From: an uncultured Prevotella sp.
GTDB taxonomy: Bacteria > Bacteroidota > Bacteroidia > Bacteroidales > Bacteroidaceae
Direction of reading: 5' to 3'
NCBI GenBank assembly: GCA_945637645.1
Contig: CALZDK010000065.1
Location: 1-10,027, forward strand
DNA length: 10,027 nucleotides
Shown here: positions 1 to 6,041 of the stretch, one piece after another
Layout of the letters: each line of letters begins with the position of its first letter
How positions within the stretch are numbered: position 1 is the stretch's first letter
The notes under the pieces: generated by a model
What the model saw: the letters and a program-made list of their open reading frames with translations, nothing else
Database searches by the model: none
Told to the model about the DNA's origin: nothing
Made by a program: the position numbers and the translations under genes

Positions 1-3
1 TAT

Positions 4-58
4 CGCCCTGAACTCTCTCTGTCATTGGAAAATGTCAGGAGGCTCAGGGCGTTTTATA
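4..58 (+). terminator. Probable intrinsic terminator of an upstream plus-strand gene
   Basis: The arms CGCCCTGA (4-11) and TCAGGGCG (44-51) are perfectly complementary. The interior can fold further: CATT (23-26) pairs with AATG (31-34) around a GGAA loop of the GNRA type, with imperfect pairing between. The 3' arm is followed directly by a T-rich tract (52-60). This is the form of a Rho-independent terminator read on the plus strand, presumably for a gene ending left of the window. That gene is not visible, so the role is inferred. Confidence 0.5.
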
Positions 59-137
59 TTTCACGGCGTGGGATGTACGTTTCACGGCGCGAAACATACA
101 TCCCACGCCGTGAAACGTACATTCCCCGACGCGGAAT
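59..137. repeat. GC-rich palindromic repeat element with nested hairpin
   Basis: The arm TTTCACGGCGTGGGATGTA (59-77) is perfectly complementary to 97-115. Inside it GTTTC (79-83) pairs with GAAAC (91-95) after one mismatch, so the whole 57 bases can fold into one long hairpin. The string TTTCACGGCG also occurs as a direct repeat (59-68 and 80-89). Immediately after comes a smaller inverted repeat, ATTCC (121-125) and GGAAT (133-137), built from similar words (GTACATTCC against GGGATGTAC). The element is GC-rich in an otherwise A/T-rich spacer. It resembles a dispersed intergenic palindromic (REP/MITE-like) element; copies elsewhere cannot be checked here. Confidence 0.6.
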
Positions 138-299
138 ATAGATTGGTATGTAGTTCCTGTAACATTTAGAATATGTTGTCTATAGAAAACCAAATAGGGC
201 AATATAGCTTTTTCAATTTCACTATTCTCACATGATTATATTTGCTGTTGCAACTGGAATGAGCGAAGAGGATATAATGCGTTGCCTATAGATGCATGC

Positions 300-348
300 G
301 ACACTGTGATATTTTCCCCGTGAAAAGAATGGAAAATATCACAGTGTC
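300..348. repeat. Perfect 18-bp inverted repeat, possible transcript-end hairpin
   Basis: GACACTGTGATATTTTCC (300-317) is exactly complementary to 331-348, with a 13-nt loop. It lies 21 nt beyond the stop codon of the minus-strand glycosidase gene, where a terminator or 3'-stabilising stem would be expected. There is no T-run after the stem in the minus direction, so it is not a classical intrinsic terminator. It could instead protect the 3' end of the mRNA or bind a dimeric protein. Confidence 0.6.
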
Positions 349-369
349 ACATTCTTGTTTATTTAGGAT

Positions 370-1365
370 TCATTTATTGCCGAAGGCTGCAATAAGGCGG
401 TCTTTCTCTGCTTGAGTGATAGGAATGATGGTTCCATGACGAGGGGTAAACTTGCCCTCGGTGGCTGTGTTTTGAACAACCTCGAAGTGCTTCAAGTCCG
501 GACTCTTGCAGAACTGATAGTAGTGAGATGTATAGCAGTCGTACATCACTATCCATGACTTGCCGTCGATGCTTTGGCACACGCCAACTCCCTCCACTTG
601 CACTTCTGTCTGGTCAACATGCGCCTCATGCACTGTCCACTGACTGCCAAGAGGCTTTCCTGGCTCAGCAGTAAGTGTTTTGGAAGTGGCTTGGAATATT
701 CCGCGTCCACCCTCGCTCTTGAAGAATAAATGGTATAGTCCGTCAGAAGGGTTATAGACGATGTCGCCGTCGATGGTTGCCGTGCCTCTGTCAAAAAGAT
801 ATTGCGGCTCGCCCTCAAGATCGGTGAAGTCGTCGTTGACGTAGGAATAGTAGATACGGTCGAATGAGTCCTCGTCGTTAGTGCGAAGCGAATAGAACAC
901 CATATATTTTCCGGCATTCCTGTCGAAGATTGTCTCCGGAGCCCACACACGGGTGACGTTTCCCCACTGTTTCGGATATTTTGTCGGGAAGTTTATTGCC
1001 GAGTGTTGCCAGTTGACGAGGTCGGTGCTTTTCAGTAACACCATGCCACGGTTGCTTGCCCATCCGAGCGACGACTTCATGTCTGTGACAACCATATAGA
1101 AGGTCTTTCCATCCTCACAGCGCAGGATGTGGGGGTCTCTCACACACTGAGTGTAGGCTATGGTATCGCTTGAGATGACAGGATTACCCCCGTTCAGCGG
1201 AGTGTAGTTGTAGCCGTCGTCGCTTAGGGCATAACAAATCTGCTCCTTGTCAGGTGCGTTACCGGTGAAATAAGTAAATAGGTAAGCTACTTTCTTTTCA
1301 TTGGGCTGTGCGGTGCAAACCGCAGCCATGGCAGTAGCACATAATGTGAGTATCAGTTTTCTCAT
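370..1365 (-). CDS. Secreted glycoside hydrolase, family 43-like (five-bladed beta-propeller)
   Basis: The 331-residue product starts with a typical signal peptide (KL then a hydrophobic stretch, residues 2-19) ending in CTA before Gln20, so it is probably exported to the periplasm. The mature part has GH43-type blade motifs: VRDPHI with Asp77 as candidate general base, VWAPE (140-144), TIDGDI (197-202) with Asp199 or Asp201 as candidate pKa-modulating acid, and VEGVG (257-261) with Glu258 as candidate general acid. A W-containing 'STDLVNW' segment (113-119) is also typical. Family members remove arabinose, xylose or related sugars from plant or host glycans; the substrate cannot be read here. 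An in-frame ATG lies 14 codons upstream (1407), but it overlaps the preceding gene and would bury the signal peptide, so I chose the ATG at 1365. The gene follows the small basic-protein gene by 10 nt, suggesting co-transcription. No SusC/SusD pair or other carbohydrate gene is nearby, which is unusual for a classical polysaccharide utilisation locus. Confidence 0.82.
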   Translation of the reverse strand: MRKLILTLCATAMAAVCTAQPNEKKVAYLFTYFTGNAPDKEQICYALSDDGYNYTPLNGGNPVISSDTIAYTQCVRDPHILRCEDGKTFYMVVTDMKSSLGWASNRGMVLLKSTDLVNWQHSAINFPTKYPKQWGNVTRVWAPETIFDRNAGKYMVFYSLRTNDEDSFDRIYYSYVNDDFTDLEGEPQYLFDRGTATIDGDIVYNPSDGLYHLFFKSEGGRGIFQATSKTLTAEPGKPLGSQWTVHEAHVDQTEVQVEGVGVCQSIDGKSWIVMYDCYTSHYYQFCKSPDLKHFEVVQNTATEGKFTPRHGTIIPITQAEKDRLIAAFGNK

Positions 1366-1375
1366 ATTAAAGGCT

Positions 1376-1624
1376 TTATCTTCTTTTCTTTTTGAAAAAT
1401 TTGCCATAACGGCGGTAGAGTTTGCTTACAACCATCACGGCATCGAATGCCATGATGCTTTTGCTAATGACACCAGCCACCATCTCGCCCTTGTCGCCAG
1501 AGCGCTTCACCGTGGTGAGGTCGCTCCAGAGGTTGGCAATGATCTCACTACGCTGGTCAATGGATGTCCTGAGTTCTTCCTTTCTCAGTTGGATATCCTC
1601 AATGTTTCTATAGGTGTTTATCAT
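1376..1624 (-). CDS. Small basic protein of unknown function in a YtxH/holin-like operon
   Basis: This 82-residue protein has a charged, probably helical N-terminal half (about 1-45, rich in Glu, Arg and Asp), a moderately hydrophobic stretch (about 48-67), and a strongly basic tail ending KKKRR. I do not recognise a named domain. The basic tail and central hydrophobic stretch would suit a peripheral or weakly inserted inner-membrane protein with the tail in the cytoplasm; that is inference. The gene begins 6 nt after the stop of the holin-like gene and ends 10 nt before the glycosidase start, so it is almost certainly translated from the same mRNA. Its size, position and charge pattern support a real gene despite the lack of a known family. 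Confidence 0.75.
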   Translation of the reverse strand: MINTYRNIEDIQLRKEELRTSIDQRSEIIANLWSDLTTVKRSGDKGEMVAGVISKSIMAFDAVMVVSKLYRRYGKFFKKKRR

Positions 1625-1630
1625 ACCCGT

Positions 1631-1984
1631 TTAGCTTAAGAGAATATTGGCGAAACATCTCACAAGCGGACGCTCAATGAGTGGTTTCCTAAAGATGAAC
1701 ACGAGAGCGAGAAGCAGCACATAGATGCCTCCCATAATGGCGAATGCCTCTGCCATACCCGTCTGTGGCGCCATCCAGTAGATGGCAGCGAACGAGACGT
1801 AGAGCATTATGGCGAGGAAGAAGAGAAACGCCACCACGAAAAGCGAGGCTGCTGTGAGCAGACGCACTGCCTTGTCAACTACGTCGAGCTTTAGATAGTC
1901 TTTCTGAAGCTCGACGTAACCCTTTACCGCCTCCACAAGCTGGGCGATGGTCTCAATGTTTTTGTCGTTTGAGAACATGCACAT
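1631..1984 (-). CDS. Holin-superfamily (DUF1469-like) inner-membrane protein
   Basis: The 117-residue product has an amphipathic N-terminal region (about 8-40, 'LVEAVKGYVELQKDYLKLDVVDK'-like charge pattern), then two strong membrane segments at about 43-69 and 80-98, followed by a basic cytoplasmic-type tail (RKPLIERPLVR). This layout and order match the family annotated as 'phage holin family' or DUF1469, which in Bacteroidota is an ordinary chromosomal membrane protein and not evidence of a phage. The exact role is unknown; association with envelope or cell-shape functions is inference. ATG codons at 1984 and 1978 are both in frame and no Shine-Dalgarno decides between them. The gene lies 29 nt after the YtxH-like gene and 6 nt before the small basic-protein gene, in one transcriptional unit. 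Confidence 0.8.
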   Translation of the reverse strand: MCMFSNDKNIETIAQLVEAVKGYVELQKDYLKLDVVDKAVRLLTAASLFVVAFLFFLAIMLYVSFAAIYWMAPQTGMAEAFAIMGGIYVLLLALVFIFRKPLIERPLVRCFANILLS

Positions 1985-2013
1985 TCATAATAAAAGTGGT
2001 AAGACAAAGGTGA

Positions 2014-2226
2014 CTACTCTGCAGGAGCAGCCTCCTGAATGTCATCTACGAGGTCGTCAACCTCACGGCGCGACAACTTGATGTTGTGCTTCTTGAGGAA
2101 ATCGTCCACTGTGTCGGTAATCTTGGACCTTGTGTCCTTACCCTTCTCTGGTGCGAGGAGCAGACCAAGTGCGGCTCCTGCGATTGCGCCTCCGAGGAAA
2201 GCGCCGATATAACCTAAACTCTTCAT
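2014..2226 (-). CDS. YtxH domain-containing small membrane protein
   Basis: The 70-residue protein opens with a glycine- and alanine-rich hydrophobic segment (about 5-25) ending in LLLAPEKGKDTR (22-33), the hallmark of YtxH-type proteins. The rest is charged and helical (about 34-66, rich in Asp, Glu and Lys). One membrane span with a soluble tail is expected. The family is often stress-associated, but its molecular role is not known. This is the first gene of the minus-strand run, read towards the holin-like gene, and it lies behind the divergent promoter region with a -7-like element about 50 nt upstream. Confidence 0.85.
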   Translation of the reverse strand: MKSLGYIGAFLGGAIAGAALGLLLAPEKGKDTRSKITDTVDDFLKKHNIKLSRREVDDLVDDIQEAAPAE

Positions 2227-2275
2227 ACTCTTTTAGTTTTTTGTTAATGATTAATTTATTAATGTTTTGACAGGG

Positions 2276-2283
2276 CAAATATA
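2276..2283 (-). promoter_or_regulatory. Candidate Bacteroidota -7 element for the YtxH operon
   Basis: On the minus strand the sequence reads TATATTTG, a full match to the Bacteroidota -7 consensus TAnnTTTG. It would start transcription roughly 45 nt before the YtxH ATG. I do not see a good TTTG -33 element at the usual 19-21 nt spacing, so the call rests on the -7 match and position. Confidence 0.4.
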
Positions 2284-2373
2284 GGAAAAATAATTTGAAT
2301 AGCGATGGATATGTGAGTGATTTTTTGTTAAATCAACCGTATTTTGGCAATTTAACAAACTTTATGCAGACAT

Positions 2374-2407
2374 TTTGCCCGTATTTCACCGATTATTTGT
2401 AATTTCG
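2374..2407 (+). promoter_or_regulatory. Candidate promoter for the SPOR lipoprotein gene
   Basis: TTTG (2374-2377) followed after 22 nt by TAATTTCG (2400-2407) approximates the Bacteroidota sigma-AB promoter, TTTG then TAnnTTTG; the -7 element matches 7 of 8 positions and spacing is one base over the usual range. It predicts a leader of about 60 nt that is very A-rich and has no Shine-Dalgarno, as is common in this phylum. Confidence 0.4.
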
Positions 2408-2474
2408 CACGATTTATTTTCTCACGACAAGAAAAAACAAGGAATAATTAAAATAACAAAAACAAGAAAAGAAT

Positions 2475-2966
2475 ATGAAGAAGTATTTTGTATTGTGCGC
2501 CGGTCTTTGCGCGGCAATGGCTTTTACAAGTTGTAAATCAAGCGAAAGCGCCTACAAAAAGGCATACGAGAAGGCTAAGGCCCAGGAGACACAGCCCGTA
2601 CAGCAGGCTCCTGCAGAGGAGACTCCAGTGAACGTGGTGGCACCTGTGGAGACAAAGCCAGCCAACGAGACACGAGTTGTTGACAACATGGACAATGTGC
2701 AGGTGCGCCAGGAGAGCGTGTCGCTCATCAGCGGATCCGGCCTTAAGAACTTCAGCGTTGTCGTTGGCTCGTTCTCTGTACGTGCAAATGCAGAGGGTCT
2801 TCAGGCTCAGCTGAGAGATGCCGGCTACGACGCACAGATTGTGAAGAACGAGGCACGCAACATGTACCGTGTGGTTTCCGCAACCTTCGACAGCAAGGCT
2901 GAGGCAGCTGCAAGCCGCAACGAGTTCCGTTCTAAATATCCAGACGCCTGGTTGCTCGCAAAATAA
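2475..2966 (+). CDS. SPOR-domain lipoprotein
   Basis: This 163-residue protein begins with a lipoprotein signal peptide: KK, a hydrophobic core, then FTSC with Cys20 as the likely lipidated residue. After it comes a Lys/Ala/Glu-rich helical patch (about 24-38) and a Pro/Glu/Val-rich low-complexity linker (about 39-80). The C-terminal part (about 90-163) is a SPOR domain: FSVVVGSF (93-100), then 'LQAQLRDAGYDAQIV' and 'YRVV', ending near 'YPDAWLLAK'. SPOR domains bind peptidoglycan glycan strands stripped of stem peptides, mainly at division sites. The protein is therefore probably an envelope lipoprotein reaching the cell wall through its linker; the exact partner is unknown. It is divergent from the YtxH operon, and is followed by 63 nt containing a short tandem repeat before ruvX, so it may be its own transcription unit. 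Confidence 0.85.
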   Translation: MKKYFVLCAGLCAAMAFTSCKSSESAYKKAYEKAKAQETQPVQQAPAEETPVNVVAPVETKPANETRVVDNMDNVQVRQESVSLISGSGLKNFSVVVGSFSVRANAEGLQAQLRDAGYDAQIVKNEARNMYRVVSATFDSKAEAAASRNEFRSKYPDAWLLAK

Positions 2967-2971
2967 TCACT

Positions 2972-3014
2972 GTTGACGAGTTGACGAATAGACGAGTTGA
3001 CGAGTAGTTGACAC
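2972..3014. repeat. Tandem octamer repeat GTTGACGA
   Basis: Octamers begin at 2972, 2980 and 2996 as exact GTTGACGA, and at 2988 as a 6-of-8 match (ATAGACGA), giving four units in register over 2972-3003. A shifted partial unit, GTTGACAC, follows at 3007. It fills most of the gap between the SPOR lipoprotein gene and ruvX. It has no hairpin symmetry; it looks like a slippage-prone minisatellite and not a terminator. Confidence 0.65.
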
Positions 3015-3029
3015 AAGGCTTTCTAAATT

Positions 3030-3446
3030 ATGTCAAGACTTCTTTCTGTCGATTACGGCAAGAAAAGATGTGGTATAGCGGTCACCGACCCCCTGCAGAT
3101 TGTGCCAGGGGGATTGGCGACCGTAGCTACGTCTGGGCTACTCGCTTTCCTAAAAGACTACACATCACGCGAACAGGTGGAACGCATCATTATTGGAGAG
3201 CCCAAACAACCCAACGGACAGCCAAGCGAAAACCTGCCACGCGTGAAGGCATTTGCCGCACAACTGAGGAAAGCCCTGCCGGAAATACCTGTAGTGTTCT
3301 ACGACGAACGGTTCACCTCCGTGCTTGCACACAAGGCAATGCTCGACGGTGGCTTACGCCGAAAGGCACGTCAGGACAAGGCCTTGGTTGACGAAATCAG
3401 TGCAACAATAATCCTGCAAGACTATATGAACTCAAAGAAAATATGA
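3030..3446 (+). CDS. ruvX: RuvX/YqgF family putative Holliday junction resolvase
   Basis: At 138 residues the product has the usual family length and an RNase H-like fold signature: VDYGKKRCGIA (7-17) with Asp8, IIIGEP (53-58), FYDERFTS (90-97) with Glu93, and DKALVDEISA (116-125) with Asp116 and Asp121 as acidic candidates. All positions expected for metal-dependent nuclease activity appear present. Family members were proposed as Holliday junction resolvases; in E. coli YqgF is needed for processing the 5' end of 16S rRNA. Which role holds here cannot be read from sequence. The stop codon overlaps the start of def by 4 nt (ATGA), so the two are translationally coupled. Confidence 0.92.
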   Translation: MSRLLSVDYGKKRCGIAVTDPLQIVPGGLATVATSGLLAFLKDYTSREQVERIIIGEPKQPNGQPSENLPRVKAFAAQLRKALPEIPVVFYDERFTSVLAHKAMLDGGLRRKARQDKALVDEISATIILQDYMNSKKI

Positions 3447-4009
3447 TTTTACCTATTTATACTTACGGACAACCTGTGCTCCGCAAGGAGGCTCAGGACA
3501 TTCCAACAGACTATCCAAACCTGAAGCAGCTGCTCGACGACATGTTTGAGACACTGACACAGGCTGACGGAGTAGGACTGGCGGCACCACAGATCGGCAA
3601 GGACATCCGCGTGGTGGTGATTGACCTCGACGTGCTGAAAGACGACATGCCGGAATATGCCGGATTCAAGAAGGCGTTTATCAACGCCCATATCGTGGAG
3701 TTTGACGACACAGAGACCGACTCACAGGAAGAGGGCTGCCTCTCGCTGCCCGCAATACACGAGAAAGTGGTGCGTCCGAAACGTATACGTGTACAGTATC
3801 TCGATGCCGATCTCCAACCACACGACGAGTGGGTGGACGGATTTCTCGCACGCTGCATGCAACACGAGTTTGACCATCTTGACGGCAAGATGTTCATCGA
3901 CCGCATATCCCCTCTGCGCAAACAGCTAATCAAAAACAAGCTGAAGGCCCTGCTCCAGGGACGTTTCCGCTGCGGCTACAAGACAAAACTCCTTCCAACA
4001 CGAAAATAA
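3443..4009 (+). CDS. def: Peptide deformylase
   Basis: This cytoplasmic metalloenzyme removes the formyl group from the starting methionine of new proteins. All three family motifs are present in the 188-residue product: GVGLAAPQIG (43-52) with Gln50, EEGCLSLP (96-103) with metal ligand Cys99, and QHEFDHLDG (140-148) with metal ligands His141 and His145 and catalytic Glu142. Length suits a type I enzyme with a short basic C-terminal extension (about 160-188). Its ATG overlaps the ruvX stop, and the TPR gene begins 19 nt downstream, so ruvX, def and the TPR gene probably form one operon. Confidence 0.97.
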   Translation: MILPIYTYGQPVLRKEAQDIPTDYPNLKQLLDDMFETLTQADGVGLAAPQIGKDIRVVVIDLDVLKDDMPEYAGFKKAFINAHIVEFDDTETDSQEEGCLSLPAIHEKVVRPKRIRVQYLDADLQPHDEWVDGFLARCMQHEFDHLDGKMFIDRISPLRKQLIKNKLKALLQGRFRCGYKTKLLPTRK

Positions 4010-4028
4010 AGCTACAGAAAAGGCTGAA

Positions 4029-6008
4029 ATGAATAGAAAGACTGTATTCACCATAACCATGCTGCTATGGTCGCTAAGCACTATTGCACAATATAACATC
4101 GACCGGTTGCTCATCATAGGCCGCAATGCGTTGTATTTTGAGGACTACGTGCTTTCCATACAGTATTTCAACCAAGCCATAAACGCCAAACCATATCTCT
4201 ACGAGCCATGGTTTTACAGGGCAGTGGCGAAATACAACCTCGACGACTTCATTGGAGCCGAGGCAGACTGCTCGCAGGCAATAAGCATTAATCCTTTTGT
4301 CACCAACATCTATGAGCTGCGCGGACTGGCACGCATACAGCAACAGAAATTCTCCGACGCCATAACAGACTACAACAAGGCACTGAAATACGACCCTGAA
4401 AACCAGTCGCTATGGCACAATAGAGTGCTATGCCACATACAAAACAAAGAATACGACACGGCACTCTGCGAGCTCGACACCATGCTGACACGCTGGAAAA
4501 GATATGCACGTGGATATGCCATGCAGGCAGAAGTGTACATACACAAGGAAGACACGACGAAAGCAATACAATCGCTCAACCAAAGCATAGACATCGATCC
4601 CTACGAAAGTTCAACATGGCAGGCTTTAGCAGGAATAAGTCTCTCGCGCAAGAAATGGAAAGACGCCGAGAAAAACCTCGACAAGGCGATACACCTGCAA
4701 CCGAAGAACGCCGCAAACTACATTAACCGAGCACTGGCACGCATAAACCAGAACAACCTGCGCGGAACCATGGCAGACTATGACATGGCACTCGACATTG
4801 ACCCTAACAACTTCCTCGCTCACTACAACAGAGGACTGTTGCGTGCACAAGTGGGTGACGACAACCGCGCCATAACCGATTTCGACTTCGTGCTTCACCT
4901 TGAACCAGACAACCTCATGGCACTCTACAACCGCGCCCTGCTGCTCGACAAAACGGGCAACCTGCGAGGTGCCATTCGCGACTACTCAAAGGTGATTGAG
5001 GAATTTCCAAACTTCTGGACAGGACTGCAGAGTCGTGCAAGCTGTTACCGCCGACTGGGAATGACAAAACAGGCAGAGGCAGACGAGTTCCGTGTGTACA
5101 AGGCACAACTCTACAAGTCGCTCTACGGCATACAGCCACGACTGAACAAGAAGCAGCTGCGCAAGCGGAGCGACAAGGACCTGGAAAAATATAACCAGCT
5201 TGTGGTGGCTGACGAGCAGGAAATGGAACACCAATATAAGAACGACTACCGAGGACGAGTGCAGAACCGCCAGACCGACCTCGACCCGATGGCAATGTAC
5301 GGTATGGCTTTCGAGCGCAACAAAAGCGAGGTGGAAACCTACGTTCCTTTCGACCGCACGGTGGACGAGTTTAACCAAACTACGCCCAACGGCAAACCAC
5401 TATGCCTCACTTCCTCCACGGCAATACTCGACGAGCGTTCCACCCGCACCTATTTCGACCTCATAGCATCACTCTCCGCCGAACTGACAATGACTAAAGA
5501 CGAGCGTAAGGCGACACCAATACTGCTGAGAAGAGCTATTGCATACTCTGTGGTACAGAATTTCCAGGATGCTGTAGAGGACCTCACGTCGTTCATCGCC
5601 GTAGATAGTCTCTCCGCCCTCCCCTACTGGCAGCGCGGAGTGTGCCGCATGAAGCAGGTTGACATAATGCTCTCCGCCGACACGAAGAACCACGATGCCG
5701 CAGACATGAAGATGGTGGCGGTGATTGACGACTTCAACCGTGCCATAGAGCTTAACCAGCAGTGCGCATACCTATACTACGACCGTGGCAACGTGTTTGC
5801 CCAAAGAGGCGATTTGGAAAAAGCCATTGCTGATTTCGACAAAGCTATAGAAATCGACGCTAACCTTGCAGAGGCACACTACAACCGCGGTCTCGCACAT
5901 TTGAGACAGAAACATACCGACTTGGCGGTGAAGGACCTCAGCAAAGCCGGTGAGTTGGGACTATACAAGGCGTATGGAATAATAAAAAAGTATTGCAATA
6001 AGAAGTGA
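4029..6008 (+). CDS. Exported tetratricopeptide-repeat protein
   Basis: The 659-residue product has a signal peptide (about 1-20, ending STIA before Gln21), so it is probably periplasmic. Residues 23-362 form ten consecutive 34-residue TPR units without a gap; repeats such as 227-260, 261-294 and 295-328 carry the classic pattern of Asn/Ala-Arg-Ala/Gly-Leu, then Ala-Ile-x-Asp-Tyr/Phe and a closing Asp/Glu-Pro. A charged, repeat-free linker follows (about 363-490), including a Lys/Arg-rich start (374-388). A second TPR group occupies about 494-645, with one unit interrupted by an insertion around 545-563. TPR arrays are protein-binding scaffolds; the partner is unknown. No catalytic domain is seen. 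It follows def by 19 nt and ends at a hairpin that contains its own stop codon. Confidence 0.88.
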   Translation: MNRKTVFTITMLLWSLSTIAQYNIDRLLIIGRNALYFEDYVLSIQYFNQAINAKPYLYEPWFYRAVAKYNLDDFIGAEADCSQAISINPFVTNIYELRGLARIQQQKFSDAITDYNKALKYDPENQSLWHNRVLCHIQNKEYDTALCELDTMLTRWKRYARGYAMQAEVYIHKEDTTKAIQSLNQSIDIDPYESSTWQALAGISLSRKKWKDAEKNLDKAIHLQPKNAANYINRALARINQNNLRGTMADYDMALDIDPNNFLAHYNRGLLRAQVGDDNRAITDFDFVLHLEPDNLMALYNRALLLDKTGNLRGAIRDYSKVIEEFPNFWTGLQSRASCYRRLGMTKQAEADEFRVYKAQLYKSLYGIQPRLNKKQLRKRSDKDLEKYNQLVVADEQEMEHQYKNDYRGRVQNRQTDLDPMAMYGMAFERNKSEVETYVPFDRTVDEFNQTTPNGKPLCLTSSTAILDERSTRTYFDLIASLSAELTMTKDERKATPILLRRAIAYSVVQNFQDAVEDLTSFIAVDSLSALPYWQRGVCRMKQVDIMLSADTKNHDAADMKMVAVIDDFNRAIELNQQCAYLYYDRGNVFAQRGDLEKAIADFDKAIEIDANLAEAHYNRGLAHLRQKHTDLAVKDLSKAGELGLYKAYGIIKKYCNKK

Positions 6009-6031
6009 AGAGTGATTATTCACTCTTCACT
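6004..6031. terminator. Bidirectional hairpin between convergent genes
   Basis: AGTGAAGAGTGA (6004-6015) and its exact complement (6020-6031) form a 12-bp stem with a TTAT loop. The left arm includes the TGA stop of the TPR gene (6006-6008), and the DUF4301 gene stops at 6042 from the other side. T-rich but interrupted tracts follow on both strands (CATTCTTTATCT on the plus strand, TTCTTATT on the minus). It most likely ends both transcripts. Confidence 0.7.
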
Positions 6032-6041
6032 CATTCTTTAT

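Larger units (their letters stand above)
1..369. other. Non-coding left flank with three hairpin-forming elements
   Basis: No convincing coding region lies here. The stretch holds a terminator-like hairpin (4-51), a long palindrome (59-115) with a small satellite inverted repeat (121-137), and a perfect 18-bp inverted repeat (300-348); each is listed separately. Between 138 and 299 the sequence is A/T-rich and I see no gene, repeat or promoter that I can defend. It separates a presumed plus-strand gene left of the window from the 3' end of the minus-strand glycosidase gene, so it looks like a convergent intergenic region. Confidence 0.7.

Noticed and set aside
59..137. Start of a CRISPR array
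   Set aside because: The repeats are nested and inverted, with no regular repeat-spacer spacing and no cas gene in the window.
300..348. Terminal inverted repeats of an insertion sequence
   Set aside because: Only 13 nt lie between the arms and there is no transposase remnant nearby.
1366..1407. Upstream in-frame ATG extending the glycosidase by 14 residues
   Set aside because: It lies inside the end of the preceding gene and puts charged residues ahead of an otherwise ideal signal peptide starting at 1365.
1631..1984. Holin-like gene as a sign of a prophage
   Set aside because: DUF1469-type 'holin' proteins beside YtxH genes are normal chromosomal membrane proteins in this phylum, and no phage structural, lysis or integrase gene is present.
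3511..3939. 142-residue open frame on the minus strand
   Set aside because: It is antisense to def, whose three catalytic motifs are intact; the translation is Ser/Arg/Cys-rich with no family resemblance.
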